The notes beneath the pieces are model-generated. The model ran no database searches, was not told the origin of the DNA, and saw only the letters and a list, made by a program, of their open reading frames with translations. The position numbers and the translations under genes are program-made. Positions 18,011 to 26,744 of a stretch of DNA of 64,000 bases are shown piece by piece. Every line of letters starts with the position of its first letter. The first letter of the stretch is position 1. The DNA comes from Candidatus Faecalibacterium gallistercoris (GTDB lineage: Bacteria > Bacillota > Clostridia > Oscillospirales > Ruminococcaceae), in contig DXBJ01000029.1 in assembly GCA_019116585.1 (NCBI GenBank), positions 1 through 64,000 on the forward strand, in the 5' to 3' direction.

Positions 18011-20461
18011 ATGACATACGCGCATACCTACAGCGGCACACGCACCCGGGAGCCCTCCCCGCGGGAGCTGGAACATGGCCGCCTGGCCCGCCGGGCCGCT
18101 GCCGGGGGCATCGTCCTGCTGAAGAACACAGGCACCCTGCCGCTGGACCTTTCGGCCCCGGTGGCGCTGTTCGGCAGCGGCGCCAGCCGGACCGTCAAAG
18201 GCGGGATCGGCTCGGGCGACGTCAACAACCGGGCCAACGTCTCCATCTGCCAGGGCATGAAGGATGCGGGGCTCCGCCTGACCAGTGAGAACTGGCTGGA
18301 GGATTACGAAGCCCGCTACCATGCGGCCCGCGCCGCCTGGAAGCAGAAGGTGCTGGAGGCGGCCCGCTGGGTGGAAAACCCCTTTGACGCCTATGCGGCC
18401 AACCCCTTCGTCCTGCCCCAGGGCCGGCCCATCGTGCCCCAGGACGTGCAGGGAGCCGCAGCGGCGATCTATGTCCTGAGCCGCATCGCAGGGGAGGGCA
18501 AGGACCGCCGGCTGGAAAAAGGGGATTACTACCTCAGCGACGGAGAGTGGAACGACCTGCGCACCCTGGACCGTCTGGGTCTGCCCATCGTTCTGCTGAT
18601 TAACGCCGGCGGCCCGGTGGAGCTGACCGATTTGCTGGACGGGGCGGTCCACATCGAGGCGGTGCTGCAGCTGTCCCAGCTGGGGCAGGAGGGCGGCCAC
18701 GCGGTGGCGGACGTACTGCTGGGCAAGGCCACGCCGGAGGGCAAGCTGACCGCCACCTGGGCCCGGCGCTATACCGATTATCCCTGCGCCGAGAGTTTCA
18801 GCTACCTGGACGGCGACCTGGAAAAGGCCGTCTACCGGGAAGGAATCTATGTGGGGTACCGCTACTTTGACAGCTTCGGGGTCCAGCCGCTGTTTCCCTT
18901 TGGCTATGGGCTGTCCTACACCGACTTTGTCCTCCGCTTTGCGGGGCTGCGGACCCGGCCGGACGCCATCGAAGTGGATGTGGAAGTGGAAAATGCGGGC
19001 ATCTGCTTTTCCGGGCGGGAAGTGGCGCAGGTCTACATTTCCTGCCCCCAGAACGGCGGCGCCAAGGAGCTGCGCCGTCTGGCAGGGTTTGCCAAGACGC
19101 GGCTCCTCGCCCCCGAACAGCGCCAGACCCTGACCATCTGCATCCCCCAAAAGCAGCTGGCCACCTTTGCCGCGCAAAAGCAGGGCTGGGTGGTGGAGCA
19201 GGGGCTCTATGGCGTTTGGGTGGGGAACAGCAGCGCGGCGGTGACCCTCTGCGCCCAGATCCGGGTGGAGGCGGATACCCTCATCGAGCAGACCCACCCC
19301 ATCTGCCCCCTGAGCCAGCCGCTGGACGAGCTGGGCGCCGCAGACGCCGCCCAAAAAGAGTCGGCCCACCCTGCGGGGCTGCCGGTCTACGGGTTCTGCC
19401 CCCGGCCCGAGCCCCGGCCCGTCTGCCCCCCTGCGCCCCAGGCGGAAGGCCCGGTGGAACAGCTGATCCCCCTGCTGTACGGCAACATCACCAAGGGCAC
19501 CAGCACCCTGGGCTCGGCGGGGGTCCGTGTGCCCGGGTCGGCGGGCGAGAGCACCGAGGAGCTGGAAGCCAGCCGCGGGGTACCCTCCCTCATCATGGCG
19601 GACGGGCCTGCCGGGCTGCGCCTGCGCCAGAGCTACCAGGTGGACCGGGCCTCCGGCCGGGTCTACGGCGTGGGGGTGCTGGGCTCGCTGGAAAACGGCT
19701 ATCTGGAAGCGCCCCGTGACCACGAAAACGCCGACACCTATTATCAGTTCTGCACGGCTTTCCCGGTGGGGACGGCCCTGGCCCAGACCTGGGACACCGC
19801 TCTGCTGGAAGAGTTTGGCCGGGCCGTCGCCCGTGAGATGGAGGAGTTCGGGGTGGACCTGTGGCTGGCCCCGGGCATGAACATCCAGCGCAACCCGTTG
19901 TGCGGCCGCAACTTTGAATACTATGCAGAGGACCCCCTCCTGTCCGGTGTGTTGGCGGCCGCCGTGACCCGGGGCGTCCAGCACAGCGGCCGGTGCGGGG
20001 TGACTGTGAAGCACTTCGCCTGCAACAACCAGGAGGACAACCGGATGGGGGTGGACGTCCGGATCAGCCAGCGGGCCCTCCGGGAGATCTACCTGCGGGG
20101 TTTTGAGATCGCAGTGAAAACAGCCGCTCCCGCCGCCATCATGTCCTCCTACAACCGGATCAACGGAGTCTACGCCTCCAACAGCCGCGACCTGTGCACC
20201 GTGCTGGCCCGCGAGGAATGGGGCTTTGACGGGGTCATCATGTCGGACTGGAACACCACCGTCCCCGCCGATGGGAGCATCCCCTGGCAATGCGCCGCCG
20301 CCGGCAACGACATCATCATGCCCGGCAACCCGGATGACGACGCCAGCATCCGCAGCGCCTATGCCGCCGGCCGTCTGACCGAACAGGACATCCGCGCCTG
20401 CGCCGGCCGGGTGATCGCCCTGACTGCCCGCCTGCGCGGGCAGGAGAAGCCGGGTCAATAA
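18011..20461 (+). CDS. GH3 beta-glucosidase with inverted domain order (C-domain, Fn3-like, catalytic domain)
   Basis: GIVLLKNTGTLPL near the N-terminus; catalytic TIM-barrel motifs (KHFACNNQE, FDGVIMSDWN) at the C-terminal end; RBS ggaggtcactt. Confidence 0.88.
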   Translation: MTYAHTYSGTRTREPSPRELEHGRLARRAAAGGIVLLKNTGTLPLDLSAPVALFGSGASRTVKGGIGSGDVNNRANVSICQGMKDAGLRLTSENWLEDYEARYHAARAAWKQKVLEAARWVENPFDAYAANPFVLPQGRPIVPQDVQGAAAAIYVLSRIAGEGKDRRLEKGDYYLSDGEWNDLRTLDRLGLPIVLLINAGGPVELTDLLDGAVHIEAVLQLSQLGQEGGHAVADVLLGKATPEGKLTATWARRYTDYPCAESFSYLDGDLEKAVYREGIYVGYRYFDSFGVQPLFPFGYGLSYTDFVLRFAGLRTRPDAIEVDVEVENAGICFSGREVAQVYISCPQNGGAKELRRLAGFAKTRLLAPEQRQTLTICIPQKQLATFAAQKQGWVVEQGLYGVWVGNSSAAVTLCAQIRVEADTLIEQTHPICPLSQPLDELGAADAAQKESAHPAGLPVYGFCPRPEPRPVCPPAPQAEGPVEQLIPLLYGNITKGTSTLGSAGVRVPGSAGESTEELEASRGVPSLIMADGPAGLRLRQSYQVDRASGRVYGVGVLGSLENGYLEAPRDHENADTYYQFCTAFPVGTALAQTWDTALLEEFGRAVAREMEEFGVDLWLAPGMNIQRNPLCGRNFEYYAEDPLLSGVLAAAVTRGVQHSGRCGVTVKHFACNNQEDNRMGVDVRISQRALREIYLRGFEIAVKTAAPAAIMSSYNRINGVYASNSRDLCTVLAREEWGFDGVIMSDWNTTVPADGSIPWQCAAAGNDIIMPGNPDDDASIRSAYAAGRLTEQDIRACAGRVIALTARLRGQEKPGQ

Positions 20462-20565
20462 AGAGCGGCGCAGCCGGAAAACGCCAGTCAAACCGCGCCG
20501 GGGCTGAAAGCGAAAAAATCCGGAATTTTTCAAGGCCTGCTTGCACAGCGCCGGCAGCAGAAAAC

Positions 20566-20605
20566 AAAAAGGCAGAGCCCCTTCACCGGTGGCTCTGCCT
20601 TTTTG
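20566..20605 (+). terminator. Rho-independent terminator (element copy A)
   Basis: AAAAAGGCAGAGCC...GGCTCTGCCTTTTTG. Confidence 0.8.
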
Positions 20606-20636
20606 TTGCCCTATGCAGTTGTGGTTGTCCTGCGGC

Positions 20637-20743
20637 CGCGGCTCGGCTGCGCAGCAGTACAGGACTCGAACCGGGGCCGCCTCTGCGATGCCCGTGCAAA
20701 ACAAAAACCCGGGGCCTGCGGCCTCGGGTTTTTGTTTTGGTGG
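20637..20743. repeat. 107-bp direct repeat, copy A (putative att site)
   Basis: Matches 30777-30882 except one substitution and one T indel; contains a terminator hairpin and a tRNA T-arm-like string. Confidence 0.85.
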
Positions 20744-22204
20744 GCCATTCCCATCAGCGCTCGAACCCAAAACCTCACGAAGGGGGACGGTCTTGGCATT
20801 CTCTTTGAGGTTGAAATTCAGCACCACACGGTCCTCAAAGACATAGACCGAGTTGACAAAGTTGTCGATGATCTGCCGCTGGTACACAGGGCTGTTTGCA
20901 TCTCCCTGCCGGAACCGCTCAAACCAGAACAAAATCTGGTCCCGGCTCAGAGCTGGCCGCTGCAGTTCTTCTTCCAGGATGCTGGCCTTGAGAGCGTCCC
21001 TGCGGGTTTCCAGCTCGTCCAGACGCTGCTTGGTGGTGGAGGTCAAGATGCCCTGCTCGATGGCCTCCAGCAGGTTGGACAGCCGCTTTTCTGTGTCCCG
21101 AAGCTGCTCCTTCAGCACTGGTAGGCGGGTGCTCTCCCGGCCCTGGGCTTCCAAAATCAAATCGGTCAGGTGTTCGATGACCGGATCGTTCAAAACCAGC
21201 TTGACCGCAGTATCCACCACAAAGCGCTCCAAAGGTTCCTTGCGGATCGCTTTAAGGCTGCAATGTGCCTGCCCCTTGCGCTTGGCCTTGCCGCATTTGT
21301 AGTAATGATAGGTGGTGCCCATGTGGCTGGTGCCGCTCTCGCCGCCCATCAGGGTGCCGCATTTGCCGCAGAATATCTTGGTGGTCAGGAGGTAGTTGAC
21401 CTCCTCTTTGGCCGGGCGGCCATGGGTGATCTTGTTCTTTGTGAAACGTTCCTGCACCCGGTCGAACAGAGCCTGGTCCACAATGGCGGGCACACCACCG
21501 GGGATCACAATGTCCTTGTAGCCGTACTCCCCAATGTAGCGCCGGTTCTTGAAGATTTGGAAGAAACTGTTCTTGACAAATGGTTTCCCGGTGCGGGTGC
21601 GCAGGCCCCGTTCGTTCAGGGAGGCCGCGATCTTTTCGGCAGGTTCGCCGTCGGCATAGCGGGTGAAAATTTCCTGCACAATGGGAGCTGTCTCAGGGTC
21701 GATGTGGTAGAGCCGGTCCTCTTTTCCAATGACGTAGCCCAGCGGCACCACGCCGCCGTTGTACTTGCATTTGAGAGCGTTTTCCCGTTCGCCGCGGGCC
21801 ACCTTGATGGCCAGCTCAGCCGAATAATATTCGGCCATGCCAATGAGCAAGCTCTCGATCATGATGCCCTCAGGGCCGTCCGAGATCGGCTCCATGACCG
21901 AGACAAGGTGGACGCCGCTCTTTTCAAGCTGGCGTTTGTAGTAGACTGCATCGTAACGATTGCGGGCAAAGCGGTCCAGCTTCCAGACCAGGACCGCATC
22001 GAAAATCTTTTTGGCGCTGTCCTGAACCATCCGCTGAAATTCGGGGCGGTCGTCGGTCTTGGCGGAGTAGGCCCGGTCGATGTAAGTGCCCACGACGGTG
22101 ATACCGTTGCGCTCGGCGTAATCTTTGCAGTCCCGCAGCTGGCCTTCAATGGAGGCTTCGCGCTGGCTGTCCGAGGAGTAGCGGGCGTAGATGACGGCGG
22201 TCAT
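20744..22204 (-). CDS. Large serine recombinase / site-specific integrase (coding part before the repeat; frame stays open beyond)
   Basis: AVIYARYSSDSQREASIEGQLRDC resolvase domain, recombinase domain, zinc-ribbon CGKCGTLMGG...YKCGKAKRKGQAHC, coiled coil. Confidence 0.93.
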
Positions 22205-22513
22205 GGCGGGGCTTCCTTTCTGTAAAACAAGCGGATATAGCAAACTTTCGTATAACGTGTATACCATATTTTGCGAGACAAGGCAAGCGTTTCGCTGCAA
22301 ATAGTTGATATATCAATAAATACGCAATGCTTTTTGAAAACCAGAAAGGAAAAGTTTTGAAAAAAGCGATAAGCAAGTATTGACCTGTGGCCACAATTTC
22401 AAAAATTGAAATTGCGTCTCACATTCCAGTCGTACTTGTTGGGGAGTGCCTTCCCCAAACCCTGCGGCGGTGCAGCCGGAAGAATCCAAAGAAACCACGC
22501 AGGGATTTCGTGG

Positions 22514-22556
22514 CACACGACTTTGCTGGCAAAGTCTAGTGTGTTATACCTTTGCG
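22514..22556 (+). other. MOBV/pMV158-type origin of transfer (oriT) with nic site
   Basis: CACAC-GACTTTGC-TG-GCAAAGTC-TAGTGTG^TTATACCTTTGCG; hairpin followed by TAGTGTG/TTATAC as in the pMV158 family. Confidence 0.7.
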
Positions 22557-23104
22557 AAGTCGAAGGCAACGAGAGCCGGTTCTACGCTTCCTGTTCCAGC
22601 GATTGCAAACCAGCCTTTTTGCCCTCTGCTAAGCAAAGGTATATCACCCTCGTCTTTCGCTCCGATATTTCGTCATATTTGGCGTTTTGCTGAGATTTCC
22701 AATCCGTTCTATTGCACCCTGCCGAAATTGCTTTGCTACCGTAAAAAGTTGTTGACATTCTGCGCGAACTCATGATATATTTATTAGACCATTGAATATG
22801 GAAAATAAAATTATATAGATATTTTGGCTCGATTCTCAAAGCATTCAGAGCAATCGGAGCAGTTTTAGAACAAATTGAATCGCTACATAAAACGGAACTG
22901 GAGGTCTCCCGAGAAGGGAGAGTTTTTTCGGTCTGTTTGTGTAGCGATTTTTTGCTTCCGTCGCCCTGTTTGCACTTTGAGAACCGAACGATCGTCTGCA
23001 TGGAATATCCGGCCAGGACCTCCCTCAGAACGACCAGGGGGAGCGAGCCGGACAACGCCGCCGGAAGGGGGCAGGAAGCTCATGCGGGGAGAGCGGCAAG
23101 CCTT

Positions 23105-23566
23105 TTATAGGCCCGTATTACCTGTGTCTCCCATCGAACGCAGCTCATCCAGCGCATTGACCGCCGCATGGTTGAGTGCCTCGTTTTCAGGATCGGCAGA
23201 GGCTTTCTTGTTCGTGAGCCGGACTTTACGAATCGCCTTTTCGATCTCTCTGGAAGTATGTCCCGCTTTCAATGCCTGAATCGCAAAACTAGCGATGGTA
23301 ATACAGTCATCCTGGCTGAACTTGTCTTGTATCAGCATTCGCCCAAGCTGCTCCAAGATGCCTTGTTTCCCGCCTGCCGTTTGAGTGGAGGCATCGGAGC
23401 ACCATAGAAGGTCACTGTCTGGAATTTCGGTAGCCGCTACCGAAATTAGATCGACACCTTCATACATGTACACAGCATTGACAGCTTGCCGTCTGCTAGA
23501 AGCGTAAGCCTCGGTAATGTGCGTATCGATTTTCGGCCGGCCCCGGCCTCGCTTGTCCTGTTCCAT
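23105..23566 (-). CDS. Conserved mobile-element protein, possible DNA-binding regulator
   Basis: RBS GGAGGG; basic N-terminus KRGRGRPKID; 153 aa; palindromic site in its upstream region. Confidence 0.6.
   Translation of the reverse strand: MEQDKRGRGRPKIDTHITEAYASSRRQAVNAVYMYEGVDLISVAATEIPDSDLLWCSDASTQTAGGKQGILEQLGRMLIQDKFSQDDCITIASFAIQALKAGHTSREIEKAIRKVRLTNKKASADPENEALNHAAVNALDELRSMGDTGNTGL
23423..23447. repeat. 25-bp perfect palindrome AATTTCGGTAGC-C-GCTACCGAAATT inside the CDS
   Basis: Read directly; near-identical copy at 23652-23676. Confidence 0.9.
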
Positions 23567-23651
23567 GATTCCGCCCTCCTTCTACGCTGGGACTTTACTC
23601 TATTGTATCATAAACCTTCATCAAAGCATAGCACTGGAGGGAACTGAAAAG

Positions 23652-23676
23652 AATTTCGGTAGCCGCTACCGAAAAT
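23652..23676. promoter_or_regulatory. Second copy of the 25-bp palindrome, about 86 bp upstream of the 23566 start (candidate operator)
   Basis: AATTTCGGTAGC-C-GCTACCGAAAAT. Confidence 0.6.
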
Positions 23677-24025
23677 GCCGCTCAACAGAATATTGTCTAA
23701 TAGGTCCTCTCGTTACGCTACGGGAGGGCCTTGTTTTGTCCAAGAGCGTGGAAATGTGGGCATTTTGGGGCAAATTTCCAACCTCTTGGACATACGGGAG
23801 AGCTCTGGATTTTCTGTTATACTGTCTCCAATGTAAAACTGAATGACCGTCCTCACCGCCCAAACCGCCACGACCTCCACCTGGAGCGAGCGCCCGAAAG
23901 GGATGGCACAGCACCCTCAGAGATGAGTGGTTGCCTGCCAGAAGCGATGAGGGAAACCGGCAAATGATTTGTCCCGGTATACGGCAAAACGCCGGATACC
24001 ATCAACTGCAAAGAAAGAGGTGTCA

Positions 24026-25342
24026 ATGAAATACGAAAAGCCCTACAACTCCGCATGGCCTGATTGGTACGATGGCAAGAAGATCAATGAGGTCCAGTTC
24101 TGCTACGACTTTTTGAAATTCCATCCACTCAAGTGCATCGCTGGTCGGTTTTACACGCCGGACGGCCCTGTAGAGAACGAAGCCGAAATCAAACAAAAGG
24201 TCCTGTTGGAGATCGAAAGCTATGTGACCAGCGGGCTTTCCAAGAAGGTGAGCAACATCTTGGAAAGCCTGCGGCTGCTGGCCTATGCCGCTCCTATGGA
24301 AATCGAGGCCGACCGTATTCACTTGCAAAACGGAGTCTATCATCTGGCCGATGGAACCTTTCAGGAGAACAAGATGTTTTGCCGCAACCGTTTGCCTGTC
24401 GCCTATAACGCCCAGGCCGCTGCTCCCGAACGCTGGCTGACCTTTCTCGGCGACCTGCTTGATGCTGAGGACATCCCCACCCTGCAGGAGTACTTGGGCT
24501 ACTGTCTCATCCCCAGCACCAAAGGTCAGCGGATGATGCTCATCATCGGCAAGGGCGGGGAGGGCAAGTCTCGCATTGGCCTGGTGCTCAAAAAGTTGAT
24601 GGGCGACGCTGTCAGCAACGGCAGTATCCAGAAAATTGAGACCAGCCGTTTCGCCCGCGCCGACCTGGAACATCGCCTGCTGATGGTAGACGACGACACG
24701 GACATGAACGCACTTCCCAAGACCAATTACCTCAAGTCCATCGTGACCGCTGAGGCCAAGATGGACGTAGAGCGCAAGGGCATCCAAAGCTATCAGAGCG
24801 ACATCTATGCACGTTTCCTCGGCTTCGGCAACGGCGCGTTGACTTCCCTGTACGACCACTCGGACGGCTTCTGGCGGCGGCAGCTTATCCTAACCACAAA
24901 AGAACGTCCAGCCGACCGGGAGGACGACCCCTTCCTGATCGAAAAGCTCTGTGAGGAACTGGAAGGCATCCTTCTCTGGTGCCTGAAGGGATTGACCCGG
25001 CTGCTGCGGAACAACTACAAGTTTACGGTCAGCGCCCGCGCTGCCGGCAATCTGGACACCGTCAAACGCAGCAGCAACAATGTCCTGGATTTTCTGGAAT
25101 CGGAGGGCTACTTCCGCTTCAAAGCCGACGCTGAGGTCAGCTCCAAGTGCCTCTATGAAGTCTACAAGGTCTGGTGTGACGACAACGCCTGCCGTCCGGT
25201 GTCACCCAACCGGCTCAGCACCGAACTGAACCAGCAAAGCCTCCGTTATAACCTGGAGGCCACCAACAACATCTACTTGCCAGGCGGCCGCCGGGTGCGC
25301 GGGTTTGTCGGCATCGAGGCGCTCATTCACCCCTGCCAATAA
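24026..25342 (+). CDS. P4/D5-family phage/plasmid DNA primase-helicase (SF3)
   Basis: Walker A IIGKGGEGKSRIG, Walker B LLMVDDD, FWRRQLILTT; RBS AAGAGGTG. Confidence 0.82.
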   Translation: MKYEKPYNSAWPDWYDGKKINEVQFCYDFLKFHPLKCIAGRFYTPDGPVENEAEIKQKVLLEIESYVTSGLSKKVSNILESLRLLAYAAPMEIEADRIHLQNGVYHLADGTFQENKMFCRNRLPVAYNAQAAAPERWLTFLGDLLDAEDIPTLQEYLGYCLIPSTKGQRMMLIIGKGGEGKSRIGLVLKKLMGDAVSNGSIQKIETSRFARADLEHRLLMVDDDTDMNALPKTNYLKSIVTAEAKMDVERKGIQSYQSDIYARFLGFGNGALTSLYDHSDGFWRRQLILTTKERPADREDDPFLIEKLCEELEGILLWCLKGLTRLLRNNYKFTVSARAAGNLDTVKRSSNNVLDFLESEGYFRFKADAEVSSKCLYEVYKVWCDDNACRPVSPNRLSTELNQQSLRYNLEATNNIYLPGGRRVRGFVGIEALIHPCQ

Positions 25343-25365
25343 TATAAACTTTTATAAGCTGAGTG

Positions 25366-25477
25366 CCGTACAGCCTGTACGTACTGTACACTGTACGGCG
25401 GCCAAGAAAACCGTTTTTTGAAAACAACGTATCATCACTGAACAATAAAATATCGTACACCGTACAACTCGTACAGC
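25366..25477. repeat. GTAC-rich iteron-like cluster downstream of the primase
   Basis: CCGTACAGCCTGTACGTACTGTACACTGTACGG and TCGTACACCGTACAACTCGTACAG within about 110 bp. Confidence 0.6.
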
Positions 25478-25584
25478 CCCTATCTTCATTGAACGCAATT
25501 TTTGAATTAGTATACAACGCTTAAAAGAATTGAGGTGAAATTTTATGAATCACATCTTCCCCAACATGACATGGAGGACAGTAC

Positions 25585-25764
25585 TTGACCAGAAAGAAGG
25601 ATGTAGAGAAAGAATACGGCCTGCCTGCAGGCTCTCTCGAATGTCTGGCCCGGACATTTCTGCCCGGGATCCAGGCATTTTTTGAAATTGAGGAAAATCA
25701 AAGGGCTTTTGAGGCTTGGCTTGCACGACGCCCGCAGGATCCAAAAGAAGAAAAGGCTGCCTAG
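25585..25764 (+). CDS. 59-aa small protein of the mobile element (TTG start)
   Basis: GGAGGACAGTAC-TTG; LTRKKDVEKEYGLPAGSLECLARTFLPGIQAFFEIEENQRAFEAWLARRPQDPKEEKAA; stop overlaps the MITE edge. Confidence 0.5.
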   Translation: MTRKKDVEKEYGLPAGSLECLARTFLPGIQAFFEIEENQRAFEAWLARRPQDPKEEKAA

Positions 25765-25926
25765 GGTGTATCTGAGAAGTCAAAAATGCTGGAATATTCG
25801 CCAAAAAGCGCCAGATGCAAGGCGCATGAGCGCCGCACTCCTCTGTGGAATGCAAGCGAATGCAACGCAGCAGATGGGGCTTTTTGGTAGAATAGAACAG
25901 CGTTGGGGAATTTTCAGATACACCCT
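25763..25926 (-). mobile_element. 164-bp MITE-like inverted-repeat element, full copy
   Basis: Ends AGGGTGTATCTGA.../...TCAGATACACCCT; reverse complement matches the copy at 59771 along its length. Confidence 0.8.
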
Positions 25927-25936
25927 AAGAAAGTAC

Positions 25937-25971
25937 AAAGGCAGAGCATCCTACCAGGCGCTCCGCCTTTT
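25937..25971. terminator. Bidirectional terminator-like hairpin (element copy C)
   Basis: AAAGGCAGAGC...GCTCCGCCTTTT. Confidence 0.6.
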
Positions 25972-26013
25972 GACTGTTGTATGCCATCGTTGAACTCATC
26001 GGCCAAGCCGCCC

Positions 26014-26742
26014 TCACTCCGCCGCCGCATCCCGCTTTTGCGCCAGCCAGACCGAAAGAGCCGTAAAAGCCGCGGTGTAGAATAGGGCCGACAGCAAAAA
26101 GGGCACCAGATCCAGCTCCATGGTGGGGTTGTTGGCCCGCATCCCCAGACAGAGCAGCGCGTAAGGAAACAGATACCCCCACCCTTTGGCGGTGCACAAA
26201 AGGCCCAGGATGCCCCCTGCCAGGCCGAAGGCCACCGGCGGGGCGAACGTCCGCACCGCCAGACTGACGAACAGCTGCACCGCGCAGACCGATATGCTCC
26301 CCACCGCCCCGCAGAACAGCCACCCAGGCAGCTCGGGGGGCAGTGGGCCGGGCAGGCCCACCAGCTTGCCGCTGAGGACGAATAGCCCGCCGATGCACCC
26401 CTGGGCCAGCACCGACGTCCCGGCGGCCAGGATCAGCTTGGCCAGGCACAGGTCGGCCAGCGGCACCGGCGCGGTGAAAAAGCTGTTCCAGTTGTGGCCG
26501 GCCTGCTCCAGCCGCCACTGCCAGGCGCAGAACACCCCCAGTAAAGCCGGCAGAAAAAACAGGGAGGAAAACAGGGTGTGCTGGCTCCACAGACTGTACC
26601 AGGCATTGTCCAGCACCTCGATATTACCCAGATAGTTGGCCGTGCCCAGGATGGCAGGCACCACCGGGAGCACCACAAAGGCCAGCCATACCGGAGCACG
26701 GCGGCATTTGCCCAGTTCCGCCCGCAAACAACGCAGCAGCAT
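26014..26742 (-). CDS. Lantibiotic-immunity-type ABC transporter permease (MutG/MutE-like)
   Basis: 6 TM; MLLRCLRAELGKCRRAPVWL...HNWNSFFTAPVPLADLCLAKL. Confidence 0.8.
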   Translation of the reverse strand: MLLRCLRAELGKCRRAPVWLAFVVLPVVPAILGTANYLGNIEVLDNAWYSLWSQHTLFSSLFFLPALLGVFCAWQWRLEQAGHNWNSFFTAPVPLADLCLAKLILAAGTSVLAQGCIGGLFVLSGKLVGLPGPLPPELPGWLFCGAVGSISVCAVQLFVSLAVRTFAPPVAFGLAGGILGLLCTAKGWGYLFPYALLCLGMRANNPTMELDLVPFLLSALFYTAAFTALSVWLAQKRDAAAE

Positions 26743-26744
26743 GG

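Noticed and set aside
18005-20743. C-terminal ~910 codons of the 1431-aa recombinase ORF as real protein
   Set aside because: Antisense to GH3 and past two terminator hairpins; an open frame only because of high GC. The missing stop itself is reported as a finding.
22406-22775. Short ORFs (95 and 109 aa) across the oriT region
   Set aside because: They cross the oriT hairpin in two frames with no RBS or protein features; better explained as non-coding transfer-origin DNA.
25366-25477. Considered as a CRISPR array
   Set aside because: Repeats are short (about 8 bp), irregularly spaced and without spacer structure; more like iterons.
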